DNA from: Copromyces sp. CBS 386.78 | Taxonomy: Eukaryota; Ascomycota; Sordariomycetes; Sordariales; Sordariaceae | DNA length: 64,000 bases | Reading direction: 5' to 3' | Assembly (NCBI GenBank): GCA_030685235.1 | Contig: MU839154.1 | Coordinates: 62,001-126,000, forward strand | Shown here: positions 45,987 to 58,632 of the stretch, piece after piece | Layout of the letters: each line of letters begins with the position of its first letter | How positions within the stretch are numbered: position 1 is the stretch's first letter | The notes under the pieces: generated by a model | Told to the model about the DNA's origin: nothing | The model's input: only the letters and a program-made list of their open reading frames with translations | Databases searched by the model: none | Made by a program: the position numbers and the translations under genes

Positions 45987-48900
45987 CTGGTGACGTCTGA
46001 CAGAATCAGGTGTGTTTATTGTTTGGGAGTGTGGTGTGTGGTGTGTTTGATGTTTTGCAGTTCTAGGTGTGGGGTGGCGATCCGAGTGTTGATGTGTTGT
46101 CTGTTTAATCAGACGGCTTGTCTGGTGATGATCAAGTGTCTGGAGTGGTGTTTTGAGTTTTCTGGATGATCCTGGCGATGCAATGACAACCCTATGCCAT
46201 CGGGAGAGCAGAACAATGGTCTATTTACATCGCAAACGCGGGCTCACGGTCGGGACTATTCGGCCACACGCTCTTCTACGGCATACAACACATACATAAT
46301 CGTCCCATTCGTCATTCGACTGGAACCAAATCATGTCAAGTTCCGTCTGGACCTTTAGCAAGCGGAGGAGGGCGCTGCTGGGGCTTTGGCAGGCATTAGT
46401 CCCCGCCCCGAGCCGGTCTGTAGAGTTCGCGCACAAGCTACTTCCAACTACTGTACTTAGGTACAGCGCAAGGGCATACTTTTGCAGGCGCTGCGGGAAG
46501 CGCCCCGCGGGGACCTACCTCGGCGCTCTCAGGACGTGGCCTCGGCATCAACGGCTCCCGTCCCAATTGGCCAAGACTCCTTACACTTCTGCCAGAACGT
46601 GACATCGACCTTTGGTATCCCTAAGGTACCTTGGGGTCCGGGTCAGGTACTGTTCTGGATTGGAGTGCCCGGTGCCGGTTGACACGGCGACCGTCATGGG
46701 CTTTCAAAGCTTTGCCATGCAGTCATCATGGACTAAGGTCGAGAATCTTTCGTATGGGACCGAGCATGTCTGGTCGGCTATTTTTGTCGCGCAACGTGGT
46801 GAAATGCGGATCATCTTTAATTCTCACATGTCAGAAAAAAATACTACATGTCGACGGCGGCGGATATCATGTATACTTGAAATGGTAGTTTCCTCAGAAT
46901 GGGTCACGATGCTCCCGGATCTTGGGGCTTGTGGCTCGACGGTCGACCCAACATGTTGGCTCACCGCGCTGTGTCCCGATGGCAATGAGGGCGCGGGATA
47001 TCATTAAGATTTCAACTGGGGTGGATGGGCCGTTTCTGACTGCAATCCATCGAGATCCTTTTCCCACCCGTTGCCGTGCTCGGTCAGGAGGATTGAAGTG
47101 GTCGCGGTTGACCGGTGCTCCGAGCTCATGGGTCAAGCGGGTACGGAATCGATGTAGGCGAAACGTGCCAAAAAGGTGCCATAGCCGGTTGGGGAGAAAT
47201 CGTTGGGAGCCGCCGCGACGGCGTCAATCGCGGAGAAACATTTGCACATCGTTTGCCGCGGGTACGGGCCTGGAGAGGGTGGGAACGGCATCTCTTTTGG
47301 GTTGGGGGTGTTTTCGTTGAGCGAGGTCGAGCGAACGAGAGCGGCTTGGAATCTGCTGTGTTTTGGGAGAAATGGTTCGATTTTGACAAGCCCACGACCC
47401 AGACTTGACCCACCTATGTGGCCCCCAAAACGTGTGACCGGAAATGGCCGCGAAGCAAATTGTTAGTGGTAAGGTACTTACTAGGCCATTTCCAGTGCTT
47501 ATGTACTAACAATCCATCTCGAGAACTTATCGTGAACAGCGCACTTGGACGCACCCAACCCGATTTTTCCTCGTCTCCCCCGTGCCGCGATGGTCAGCGG
47601 GCCTGAGTCAAATCTGGCGAACACTAACAGCACGATGCAAACCATTGAATGGAACGACGAGGGGCCACTACCACGTCTTATGAGCCTATTGACGGCCATA
47701 TAACTAGTACCTATAACATCCTACCGGAGAAGCTTGGTGGAGCACGCGCAATTGAAAGAGTCACCCCGTCCCGCCCGTCAACCACCGCCATGAGCACCGC
47801 CATGACGCTTGCCGGTGGACCGATTCCGGACTTAAGCCAGACACATCCGTCTCCCGCAGAGTACCGCCGCACCGGAGCGACGAACGGGATCTACGCCCCA
47901 CCCGGCCGGACTTCCGAATGAACTGTTTGGCGGTTTCACTTCCTGGTTCATGCGCACTTCCGAGATCGATCGCTAGAGGTAGCTTCCGTCGCACCTTCAG
48001 CCAACTTCACAAGCTCGGTGCCAGCCAGTCCACATAGTACTCGTCAGGTCTTGAAGCAACCACTCTGGGGGTCGGGCATGCAATAATAATACGGTAAATA
48101 CACATCATATCCCCGACCTCTGCGTGGACGCTCCAAGGCCCGATGAAGACTTAGTTGTACACTGCGGAGTTTCGAGCTGACCGATCGCAACCCGAGCGTC
48201 CTGCCATTCAAGGCCCAAGTCCTATAAAGATTCGGATCTCGTCACCCACATCAATCTTCACCCATGACCAAAACATTACCTGACAATCACGTTGAGATGT
48301 ATCTCGCACAGCAAAGCGGACGCTGCATATTTTTAATTCTGCCTAAGCCTTGCAGGTCCCCTGCGCAGCCTTCATCGCCCCGTCGCAAGCTGAGGTGCCA
48401 ATACTAAGGATCCTCAGGTTCCATGGCTCTGTTGTTTTCCATTCATCTTCATGTGCCTCGCAATACATCGCTTGGTACGAGTCTTCAACCTCTCCTGCCG
48501 TTCGCCTCTTCTCGCGGTCATATCTGACAGGAGGCGCCGTGCCAGCTGAAGGCCAGCAACCACGCGTGGTGGGGCCGCTGCTGCTCAAGGCGGTGCTCGT
48601 CACTGTAGCTCTTCTTTGCCACAAACTCAAGAGACTCGGGATACTCCAGTCCCAAAAGACCTCGGGAGCTCTCCCGAGTTTTCTCCTTGGGCGCTTATTT
48701 GCCAGCAGTGCTGTTGGTGCAAGTGCGGGAAGGAGCACTGATCTGGGCGGAGAACCAACAAGTCGACTCTGGCTGACATCATACCTTACCTAGGTATGTA
48801 CTAGGCTGTACATCGAACCTGCTCGCATATCTTCCCATGAAGGGAATTATTGGGGAAGGGGGGGTGCTCGTGTGCGAGTTTCCCAAGTGTCTTTTGGGTA

Positions 48901-50646
48901 AATCAACCCTGGATCACATGTACGGGGACAACACAGGGACCATACCGCACAAACTCGCCAAACGTCATCCCTCTTCAAACGCCGGACATATGGCCGATAT
49001 CTGCAGGCAGCTAGCAGGATTAGGCTGGTCACTGTGCCTTCGAATGTGTGCAACTTAGCGTGGAGGGCAGTGGCCTTCAATTTTCACTAACTGGGCAGAT
49101 ACATTTTGCTGGTATATCCTGGCTGACTGGGCTTCTTCCTGGCAGATTTCTGCCATAGTATGCCCCGCGCCTAGAGAAGGATAGCGTTTGGCGGCTTCCG
49201 CGAGTTTCTACGGCAAGAAACATCGAATACACACTGGGGATCACGACATCCATACCGCCAATTCGAACTAGGTCGAGTTCAAAAGTCGAGGATTTAATGT
49301 GTCACCATGCAACTGTACACTGGCAAAAAAACTTTCGCTAACCCGGCGTCCCGGACTATGGAAAGATGAGGATAGAATGCCGTCATCCACTCGAGGACAA
49401 TCTAAGGCGTAAGAGAAGGTGCAGAAAGATCTGGAAGCCCGGGACTGGAATGCGAGTCCTACTTCATCATTGCTAAAGCACATGAAGATTCACGGGGCCC
49501 ATGTCGCGTCACTGGACCATCCAACTTACGCAGTTTTAATCTTCATCGACAAAGCCTGTTATACCATTTACCCATACACCTCCTGCCAAAGCTGGGGATA
49601 GCAGGACTGGATAAGACGAGATGTGGTACCCATGGTCGTTAACGTTCCATTCTCAGGACCGCATCATGGGACCAAAGTTGCAGTCGCTTCAAAACACATC
49701 AATCATTCCCACGGACACTCCGCGCGCCAAAGGCCCTGTTGGAACAAACGAACAAGCAAACTCAAGAAGGGGGTCTCTTCTACATTTATCTTGAGAAAAC
49801 TGGAAATTGTTTGTAAAGCTAACATGCAGGCACAGATGAATCTCCTCGAAATAGCACATTGTTTGCGAAGTTCACAGTTCAGTTCGAGGCCTCTTAATGT
49901 TAATCACCATTCCCGCAATGCCTTTACTGGTCAAACCCATAAAAAGCCACGCGCCCGTTATGTTCCCGTTTCCAATTCGGGATTTGCGGCTCTTGGAGGC
50001 TATAATGGGGTATAATGTTAATATCTGCCGCCATTTAACCTCCGAGCCTGGCCTCTGAAATGTCGCCGTCGCCTTCAACCCCAATCTGCGGATAAAGTCA
50101 ATTGGTAACTCAGATCGTCACCCTCTCCACCACTCACCACCTCCACATTGGCGATTCACCCACGTCTCAATATGTCGTGTGCATCAGCGCCCAGCATGCG
50201 ATCTTTTTGGTCCTGGCGGTTTACCTGGAAGGAGCATTTCGAAGAGGAAACGTCTCCGTGGTTCTTTAGATTAAGAACTCCGAGAAAGCATGACGCCACG
50301 CGGTTCACCCGTCCTTTTAACATGTATGCTATACCCCCTCGGCTCGATTTGCCTCCGAAACCCTGGTCGGAGTATCACCGCGACCGGGAGAACGGATTGA
50401 CGATAACAGGCCGTTCGCTATATTTAACTTTCATGGCAGGAATAACAGGTCAACCTGAACGGTTTGAATCGCATACATAAGAGCAAAACTTCCCGTCTTT
50501 CCTTGATTTAGCTCAGTGTCTGCTCTCCGGATTTCGACTAGGGAATTTCTCTCACAGCCATCCGATCGGCGCGCACAGCAAGGTTGATAACACTCGCTCG
50601 GCGCTGAGATCTTTCACCGAGGGCGTAACTCGTTTCTACAGCGAAA
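45987..50646. other. Long gene-poor stretch
   Basis: 4.7 kb without a gene I can defend. TGTG-rich sequence at 46010-46170 lies just upstream of the bHLH gene. The minus-strand frame 48343-48738 (131 residues, two Cys near the end, soft signal-like start) is the most protein-like but shows no domain. Other frames (46612-47007 plus, 49623-50015 plus) overlap others and carry no motif. Confidence 0.45.
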
Positions 50647-51642
50647 ATGTTCTGGAGCTTATTCTTCGCGGTCTTCGCGACCTTACTGCGCAGCGGTAGG
50701 CCCTTCCCGTATTCCCTAGAAAAATTCCGAGTCACTGACAACGCCCATCAGTATCTGCCGCCGAGTCTGTCGCCGTTTACGACTCCGAAACCGGCCTCAC
50801 CTACTCTCAAAACTTTGCGCTGTACAAAGCCGACGGGCGTGGGATAACCTTCCGCGTCGCAATCTCGAGCGACGTCTCCAGCAACTCCGCCTACGACGCC
50901 GTGGTCCAAGTGATCGTTCCCAATGACGTCGGCTGGGCCGGGCTTGCCTGGGGCGGTTCCATGACCAAGAACCCTCTAATGGTCTTTTGGCGGGGATCAA
51001 ACAATCAACCAGTTTTGTCTTCGCGCTGGGCAACGTGAGTGACGGTCATCGTTCATATGTACAAAAATGCAATACACACGGGGCGTACATCACAAACATC
51101 CAAAATCTTGGCCGTCATCTGCCCATATGCATAGGCACATGCAAATCCCCTGCCACTGAAATCACCCATGTAGGGTTCTCAACCCTTAACCCTACCTCTA
51201 CAGGGTGCATTGTGATCGCCCTACCTAACTGACCAACCAAAATCAAATCGCAACTTCAACTACAACTTCAAGTTCACGTAACTAACCCTCTTCTACTTCA
51301 AGCGGGCACACAACCCCCCAATCCTACACCGGCGCCACCTACACGCTCTTCAAAACCGGCACCAAATCCAACTCGACCCATTGGCAGTTCTCGGCGCTCT
51401 GCACGGGTTGCACCTCCTGGGCCGCCGACGGCGGCGCGGTCCGCTACGTCCAGCCCAACGGCGGCAACAGGCTTGCGTTCGCGTACTCCCCGACCAAGCC
51501 GTCGAATCCGTCCAGCCCAACGAGTGCCATCAACGTGCATGATGTGCATGCATACTGGAACCATGATTTTAATACGGCAAGGAACACGAACTTTGAGGCT
51601 GCGGTGCAGAGGCTGTTGGGGAGTAAGCAGTTCAGGGCTTAG
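50647..51642 (+). CDS. AA8 single-domain secreted cytochrome b, second copy
   Basis: Second CDH-type cytochrome domain protein, 223 residues, exons 50647-50695, 50752-51034 and 51303-51642 with phases 1 and 2 matching. Intron 1 cuts the signal peptide (MFWSLFFAVFATLLRS then VSA). The haem Met is M87 in AWGGSMTKNPLM and the His is H137 in STHWQFSALCTGCTSW. SSRWA-TGHTTPQSYTGATY spans intron 2, at the same place and phase as the intron of the 43-kb AA8 gene, showing common descent. The end (FEAAVQRLLGSKQFRA) lacks CBM1 or dehydrogenase. The two proteins differ widely, so the duplication is old. Exon 3 is rich in GC3. Confidence 0.88.
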
Positions 51643-52454
51643 GTAGGCAGAAGGAGGAGGGGGGATCATGAGGTCCAGGGAAAAGCTTAGTGTCAGTTAT
51701 GTTGAAGAGAAAGACGGTGGCGCAGTGCGTGGGCGTTAGTGTTACATAGGTACCTAGTGGTTTTGATCACGGAGATTGTGATAGGGGCGCAAATGGAGCA
51801 TACCTTAATGAAGGTGTCAGTTGAAGTCAAACAATGCAAGAAGAAAATGTGTGGCTTAGCTGGAAACGGCGTTGCATATCTATCATTCTGCTGTACATGC
51901 GGCAAATGCATCATGTGCCCGTTCTGAAGTTGTGGTAGATTAAGTCACGCATCAGCCACGGCAGGCCACAATTTTGGTGTTCGCATGGTAGACACTTGTC
52001 ATTTCTGGTGACTGAGCGTGTTGTTTCGCTTGGATAAAATATCCCATGGCTGTTGTGTAATGAACACTGGTGTTAAGTGATAGCAAGGGAAATGACGGCC
52101 AGTCTACTCGTATTTAATAGTGTCCATCGACTTATCCCGAGATGTGCACTTCTGTGTGTCCCATCACCACCATGCATCACAAGTCCACTTGTTTCTATTA
52201 TTCATCCCCTCGCGATACCCTCCAAGTGAGCCATGGAGACATGAATAGGGAACATCTGTAGCGATTGCAAGTCAAGTAGGATGTAGAATTTTAGGACGGA
52301 ATGATTGAGAAGTGTCTTGACCGGTCATTTCAAGCACAGGAGTCCCACAAGGGTATCCCTCTATGATGGCCTTGATATTATGCCAACCGAAAACAACGTG
52401 ATGCAAACTCCTTTGCCAAACTGAATTGGCAGCCTGAAGAGAACTTCCACCACT
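51643..52454. other. Intergenic, no gene seen
   Basis: Holds the 3' UTR of the AA8 gene and the promoter of the next gene; nothing else recognised. Confidence 0.45.
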
Positions 52455-53417
52455 ATGGAATCTCTACCTACCGGCCAGAGTGATGCTTTCTCCTCTTCTT
52501 CCTTAGGCTCTTCTAAACAGTCTTTCCAGGCACAACCTCCAGAACCACCAATTTCCGCCACCTACTCCAGGTTTCCCGACGATGGCCATAATGTCAACAA
52601 TCCAAGTCCTGATATAAGAGAGAAGGAGACAGAAACAAAGGTTTACATTCCACCCCAACAACTCTCACCAGCGCCATTAATCCCGCCATCACCGAAATTA
52701 CCCCACAGATGGCATCCCACCACCAACCCAGGTCTGTCAAATAACCATCGTTACCAACTAGCTACCACTCAAGAAGGAGAAAGAGAAGGTAACTTCTTCC
52801 CCTACCCCCGTATCATCAACGAGCCTTCTTGTCCTTGTCTCCCTCCCCTTCTTGTCACAGCACTATTGAACTTAGCAGCCGGAATCAAAGCCACAGCTGG
52901 TAGAATATGTGAGTTTCTCAAGACGGGAGCGGACTGGGTACCGCCGGTGCCACCGGAGTCCGAATCTGAGTCCGAGGACGATCTGGAACGAGGCCTGGCG
53001 AGGAGGAAGCGGGGGAGAGGGTGGAAGTGGAAGGGGCCTCCTCCGCCTATTTTTGTGCCTATGTCTGTTCTTTCCGTCTTTCAAGGTGGCCAGATCTGGG
53101 AAGAGGAAGCATGGGGGTGGGAGCACGGACAAGAAAGGGAGGTGCCGTTGCGGCAGTTGGGAGACGGAATAAATGTTGTTGGGAAAAGGGGAGTGTCTGG
53201 GAGATACAGGGAAGTGGAAGATGAGGGAAGTGATGATGATGTTTTGGATAGGGAAGTAAGGAGAAAGAAGAAGTGGAAGGGGAAGGGGAAAGCAGTTGAT
53301 GCGGAGGGCAGTTCGGGAAGGCGCCAAGGGGATCCAGGGAAGCTGCGAAGCGGAACTTATGTGCCGGTGGAACCTGATAGGAGGGGGACGGTGTGGCAGC
53401 CGGGAGGTGTTCATTAA
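52455..53417 (+). CDS. Uncharacterised low-complexity protein
   Basis: Single open frame of 320 codons, not recognised. Residues 1-125 are Pro/Ser/Gln-rich and probably disordered. A CPC motif (126-128) leads to one short hydrophobic stretch (about 129-148, LPPLLVTALLNLAAGIKATA). Then come an acidic run (ESESESEDD, 168-176), a basic run (RRKRGRGWKWKG), and a charged tail with DEGSDDDVLDREVRRKKKWKGKGK. The hydrophobic stretch could be a membrane-binding helix. The length, lack of stops and alternating charge blocks favour a real gene, but no homology can be claimed. Confidence 0.5.
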   Translation: MESLPTGQSDAFSSSSLGSSKQSFQAQPPEPPISATYSRFPDDGHNVNNPSPDIREKETETKVYIPPQQLSPAPLIPPSPKLPHRWHPTTNPGLSNNHRYQLATTQEGEREGNFFPYPRIINEPSCPCLPPLLVTALLNLAAGIKATAGRICEFLKTGADWVPPVPPESESESEDDLERGLARRKRGRGWKWKGPPPPIFVPMSVLSVFQGGQIWEEEAWGWEHGQEREVPLRQLGDGINVVGKRGVSGRYREVEDEGSDDDVLDREVRRKKKWKGKGKAVDAEGSSGRRQGDPGKLRSGTYVPVEPDRRGTVWQPGGVH

Positions 53418-54548
53418 CCTGGAACCTCAGAGGAGAATTATTATCATGCAACGTGAGGAAGGAGAGAGAAGTAGCAGGCCATACCTGACGAACGTGTAGA
53501 AATAACTACGGAAAAGGAAGTATGTTTGTGATGTCAATCGAGGCCACGACTCAGAGAGTTGTGGAGGGAAGGGAAATGAAATGAAACGAATCAAGAAGCA
53601 CCAGTTTCTCACAAAATGTTGAGAAACTACCACCAGACGGGAGCGAAATAAGGGGTGAGTTTTTGCTTCCTGATAGAATCATCAAGCAGAGGTCCTCCCC
53701 CGAATGGGAAGGGACAAACGAGGAATGGCAGGCGCGATGCTGAAAAGCAGATGATAATACGAAGTCGGAAGTCTTTACTGTGTCGGGTCCCTCGATGCTT
53801 TTGTTGACAACCTCAAGCCTCTCCATCTTGCTTGGATTTGCAACAAGCACCTTCCCAGAAACACAGCATCTCGTGATCTTCCTGCTTTTGTCTGGGTGGC
53901 TTCCACTTGCGACACATCCGATACGAGACCTCAGTTGTCCGAAATCACCATCAGGTCTCCTTCCTGTACATGTACAACTCCAGTTTCTCAATGACAACCA
54001 GGGATCTTCCTACCCTCCAAGGCCTTGACGAGGGCAAGACACCACCAGTGGATTCCGGTGTCCCAGACCGCCGGTCTAGCCTGCTGACATCTTCTTCCAT
54101 TCTGTCATCCGAACTTCAAACCTGAGTGCCCCCTTTCCACGTGCTGGCTGCACCTTCATTTGGCACTTGGGTACCTTACCTAGTCGAGGAAGGAGCGCAG
54201 CCCACTAACACGTCCTACCACCTGCCAAAAGCACTCTTGACAGGCACCGGCATACCGCACCGGGCCGGTACCGCCAACCCAGCCGGTACGCCCAATATAA
54301 GGTCGGGTACCAGACTCCTCTACCACAACGCGGGCCCAAATACTGTGTATGGCGCAGTGGTTCCATGTCCCGTTGATGAAAACATTGCCGGGTGCGTGGT
54401 ATCCCGAGGTACAGTTTTCGTAGGTCACTGACTGGAGGATTGAGGTTCGTTCCGCAAGCTCAACAGGGCGACTTAGCTTTTTGCCATTTTTGTCGCCGTC
54501 ATTTTTTGCTGGAAGCAATGTCATTGTGATCCTAGAGTTTTTGTCTTT

Positions 54549-54584
<36 letters not shown>

Positions 54585-55649
54585 GCAATTTTTGAATGAA
54601 GCCCCCATTGCACTTTTGGATCGGGGCGGAAGGGATTTGGTATGCACCTTTCGATGCGACGGGGTGCGAACGAGATGAAGTCACTCCCAGTGCATAGACA
54701 AACCTGAACGACAGGCAATCAAGTTTTAATCAAATTTGCCAATGTTCGACTCACTTGGGTTGCTGTCTTCCATTTAACGTCCCTTTTGTGCCGACAACGA
54801 ATGGCATTGATGATGAAATGGTGATTACTGCTACGAAGAAACGGTGCACGCATCCCATTGAATCATCCAAGGCATTGATACCAGCTCTGCTATATGTCGA
54901 GTGCAATGTAGGGGCCACACACATACAGGTATTATCTGCCAATTTCCCTACCATTCGTGTCGGACATACTCCTTATCACTGGATTCTAATTGTTCTGGCT
55001 CTCGAACTCATGTCGGCCACTCCCTCATAAATCGACAGATTTCTGTCCAAAGCCAGAATCTGACATTGGCGGGCTGTCCCGGAGGCTTGAGACTCACTTT
55101 TAGGTTTCCCTGTGGCAACCAAAAATATGTTTGTTTACCTCGTCGGCGAAAAGTGAGGGCATTCAGAAGCGCCTGCAGTACCGATAAGACCTGCATGACG
55201 TAGCTCACCAATATTATCTTATCGGTCGCTTATCGGCTTTCTCATCTCCGTGATAAGCATGCGCGAAGGTCTACCTAACCCACTATAAACGTGGTACCCC
55301 TCATCGCAACCACTTCCAACGTCCCTTCTTTCCCAAACACAGTTTTTTGGTATTGCATCTTTCAAGTGCGGTTCCATGATCATCAACACACCGATTTTTC
55401 ATTATTCCTAACTTTTTTTCTAGCCAATGATCAACAAACATGCCCAACGCTCCTAGTAAATGGTCAACGTTCCTCAATACCATAACCTACACTCGGCGCG
55501 ACACGATCTTCTTCCCACAGCTCTCGGCTCCCTCAACTTATTCCACTCAATAGTATTCCTACGTACCCCTTCACACGAAAACACCACAAGTCACAATGTT
55601 ACACCAATTTCCTTCGGCGAGCGATAACAGCAATCACGACATCAAGCCC
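53418..55649. other. Intergenic with a 33-base T-run
   Basis: No gene seen. A homopolymer of 33 T lies at 54551-54583. The frame 54180-54647 minus runs through it (as poly-Lys) and is an artefact. Confidence 0.5.
54551..54583. repeat. Poly-T tract (33 nt)
   Basis: Uninterrupted T homopolymer. It could be a retroposed poly(A) tail read on the other strand, but I see no source gene or target duplication next to it. Confidence 0.95.
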
Positions 55650-56543
55650 TCACCAGTACCCGCGGTACCGACTCGACCCAGTCGGCTGAAAATATCCCGA
55701 CCACCCACCTGCAGCGCGAGGATTCGGTGACCGTGGCGACCGGACTGGAATGTCATCTCTCGCGTAACTGGTGAACCGACGAAAACCCTGCATCCTGCCA
55801 GTATTCCTCCGCGGCGGAGAAGGACTATACCCTCTCCAGGTTCCAGAGCTTCTGCTTAAGTAGCTGTCATCATCTCTGACCGACCGACGACGGCCGAACG
55901 GATTGTTCTGTTGGCGCGGTGGAGGCGACGGTCTCCAACTCCTCCGGACAGGAGATGGCGGTCTAAACACCCGAGCCGACCGAGTCGAGCGCGGACTACT
56001 CCCGACTGATCTCTGCGTTCGAGTTGGTGAAGGCGAATACCCCCTACGGACCGGGCTGCGCCCGTGTCGCTGGTATGGTATGTCGCCGCTGTACTCGGAT
56101 TCACTGTCTCTAGCCCCCGAGTTGTCGTACGTGAATGATTGTGGTGGATTTTGGAACCTGGAACGACCGTACTGAGTCAAGCCTCGAAGTGTTGCGTTGA
56201 AGCCATATCCACCAAATCGCGCAGGACGACTTGCGGCGCTACCGTTCCACTGGTCGGAATGGTCGGCGTCATAATCTGAGTTGTCAATTCTCCTTGGAGC
56301 GCGCGGTCTTGTGGGACTATCGATGTAGGATGTTCGGCCATAGGTTCCATAAGCAGGACGTCTTGGCTGCGGAGAATAAAAGGAACTTGGGGATCGACTA
56401 TAGCCCACTGTCGGTCGGCTGGGGCTGTACAGGGACTCTGTCCTGGTGTTCCTGGAGTACGGATCAGGAGAGGATCGGTACTCGTCCCAGTCACGGTCAC
56501 GAGTGGGTATCGTGGACCCGGAATATCCATAACGTCTCGCCAT
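55650..56543 (-). CDS. Arg/Ser/Tyr-rich disordered protein
   Basis: About 297 residues from the ATG at 56543 (MARRYGYSGSTIPTRDRDW). The open frame continues 36 codons further up but I see no reason to include them. The protein is almost wholly low complexity: repeated RS, SP and YSPS pieces (PSRPTVGYSRSPSSFYSPQP, GRSPVRRGYSPSPTRTQRS, GTWRGYSPSPPRRNTGR), ending in FQPTGSSRYRGYW. Such proteins often take part in RNA binding or condensates and are targets of SR-type kinases, but no folded domain is visible. Two other Arg/Ser-rich minus-strand frames lie at 57.7-58.5 and 63.4-63.9 kb, so this could be one member of a local family or one end of a larger gene. Confidence 0.55.
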   Translation of the reverse strand: MARRYGYSGSTIPTRDRDWDEYRSSPDPYSRNTRTESLYSPSRPTVGYSRSPSSFYSPQPRRPAYGTYGRTSYIDSPTRPRAPRRIDNSDYDADHSDQWNGSAASRPARFGGYGFNATLRGLTQYGRSRFQNPPQSFTYDNSGARDSESEYSGDIPYQRHGRSPVRRGYSPSPTRTQRSVGSSPRSTRSARVFRPPSPVRRSWRPSPPPRQQNNPFGRRRSVRDDDSYLSRSSGTWRGYSPSPPRRNTGRMQGFRRFTSYARDDIPVRSPRSPNPRAAGGWSGYFQPTGSSRYRGYW

Positions 56544-57676
56544 TGGTACTGGGCTGTTGTATTCGGTATCTCGAGTAAGTTCGTTGATCTGTGGTTGGCG
56601 GCCTGCAGATATGCCGAAGCTATCGGTGCTGTCTAGGCATAACCAGGTCATTATATGGTGAGTATACCCCTATTCTTCTCTTTTTGCGAGGGAAATGCAA
56701 TGAATTGATGGCCATTCTCTCAAGATTGGCTTTTCATACTTCTATCGGACGACGACGCATTCATCGTAGTGTTTGCGACTTCACATGTTGGACGAGTGTC
56801 CATTCCTTCGAGTCACGCATAGCTTTAAGCAATTCGTCCTTCCCTTGATGGCTCATGGAACTCGTCAATTTCATCATGGGAGACATAGCTACATCGGTCA
56901 TGGTCAATAAGTTCTCTCCAAAGTGTTTGGTCATCCACCGAGCCTTTGCTTCATGCAGTGACGCTCGACAAAAATCAAAAGCGACAAGCCGGATGGAAGT
57001 CATACTCGTATGCAGTTCTCGCCTCCGACGTAGCAGAAGTCTAGAAGTCAAACTTCCTCAGAATCACGATTCACTTCTTTAATCCAACGATTCCACGTTT
57101 GGCTCATTACATTCATGGAGTTCCGGACCCGAGGACTTTCCCATGTAATTCCGATCTTCAGTTAATAGTAGCGAACCAGCGCTTAGAAACATCCACCAGT
57201 TGTATGCGAAACATTCTTAACAGCTCCTAGGGGGCCGTAATACAGAAATCATCACCCAACCTCCCCTTTCGTATGCAATCCTCCATGACCACAACAACCC
57301 ACTCTTCGTCATCGTACCGACCGTGCTTGAACTCCTGCCCAACACCCCCGACCCAATTAAGGCCCGCTTAATGGGTACATTGAAGGATTGCCTAGGTAGA
57401 CATCTGGGCGTCAATGGATCTTGTTATTTTCCCCAAGTCGTACACATGTTCAAGCTGAAGGCGAGGGTCCGCCTTGATACCCATATTTCCTCCAGTCTAC
57501 GAGAAGACTCTGGTTTTGGGAATCGAGCAGCCAGTCCCTGGAGTCATGGGGGTACCTAGCTTGACTCTGGCGGACTTGTGCCTCAATTCGGTGTGAACCC
57601 GGTCTTACCCCATCTCTCTCGCTTTCGTAACTTGAATGGCTAAGTCAGTTCAAGTTGGCACCAAGTTGAGTTAAGA
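56544..57676. other. Intergenic, no gene seen
   Basis: Between two Arg/Ser-rich minus-strand frames. Open frames here (56761-57051 minus and others) show no domain. Confidence 0.4.
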
Positions 57677-58522
57677 TTAGGTAATTTCAGAGAAGTCATA
57701 CCTCTGTTTGGGTAGGACTCTGGTGCCGACTCCATAGTAACGTGGGTTATCGTAAGCATCCTCTTCACTCGAGAGTCGCGGAATGCTCTCCTCTGTCGTT
57801 GATTCCTGTCTTACGCTTCCACTTCTGCTCTCCTTTGGCTGTCCTGTCCCTTGCTTAGCCAACGTCGCCCCATGACTCGGTCTTGCGTTGGGACACCAGT
57901 GTTCGTGCGGGAAGTCATCGTCTACATCCATGGACGTCAGTGTAGGGTCTGCTTGTCTCAATCTTTTTTTGCGTTCTTCGAGAGTCCTGCGGTGCCGTGC
58001 AACAGCATCCGGCATGCTTTCTAAGATTTCTTGACCCCTTGCATTGGCTTTGAATTCGGGGTTTCCAGAAGGATTTGTGACTGATGGATCAAGCTTGACT
58101 CGGGTCTGGCGATGACTTTTTTCCGCGCTCTGCGAAATCGGTGCTTCCAGACCACCAGCGGAGATAATATCGACGAGTGTAAGGTATCATTTGGGCTAAC
58201 ACGGCCACGATTTGGAGCCCGCTGATGGAAATCATTGCCTCCTTGTCTGTCAAGTGAATCTGACCGAGGTCGCCCATGCCTGTTGCTATCACCTCGTCTG
58301 ACGCTAGGACTGCGTGGTGGGCCCGGTGTTGAGCGATTCTGTGATTGTGATCGTGTTCTTGAAGACCCTCTTGGGACTCTGTCGATTGAGAAAAGACCTT
58401 GTTAGCACATCCCTCAACATTTGTATTAGAGACCATTGACACACCTCTGGTCAATTGGAGTGCTCCAGGTGCTGTGTCTACTTGTAGATGACCTTGACAA
58501 TGGAGAATACGACACGGTCCCC
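57677..58522 (-). CDS. Arg/Ser-rich protein, 5' part lost or displaced by a transposon
   Basis: The 3' part (58078-57677) is open and protein-like: KLDPSVTNPSGNPEFKANA, MPDAVARHRRTLEERKKRLR, MDVDDDFPHEHWCPN, ending YYGVGTRVLPKQRYDFSEIT and TAA. Further upstream a different frame reads SRTRSQSQNRSTPGPPRSPS and GRPRSDSLDRQGGN. Across a probable intron (GTGTGT donor near 58445, acceptor near 58387) it joins TVSYSPLSRSSTSRHSTWST, which runs straight into the transposon edge at 58526. I could not find a clean splice joining the RS part to the 3' part, so a frameshift or unusual intron is possible. No start codon is seen on this side of the insertion. Function unknown. Confidence 0.4.
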
Positions 58523-58526
58523 TTAA

Positions 58527-58632
58527 GGCCAGTTCGTTTCCGCATTAGGGGTTTTCCCTTAACTGCCCTCTTAACGCGCATGGTCCGCAGCTGCAATCCT
58601 GCAACATTAAGGCAGCGTTAAGGTAGGCCAAG
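58527..58632 (+). repeat. Left terminal inverted repeat, outer element
   Basis: Begins GGCCAGTTCGTTTCCGC and ends near GTAGGCCAAG. It pairs with 62453-62557 over its whole length with some changes and one short unlike stretch. Confidence 0.8.

Noticed and set aside
48343..48738. 131-codon minus-strand frame that could be a small secreted protein
   Set aside because: The hydrophobic start is weak, a frame of similar length lies opposite, and nothing in it is recognisable. Left out as a gene call.
54180..54647. 155-codon minus-strand frame
   Set aside because: It reads the 33-base T-run as poly-Lys, and the rest lacks any feature.
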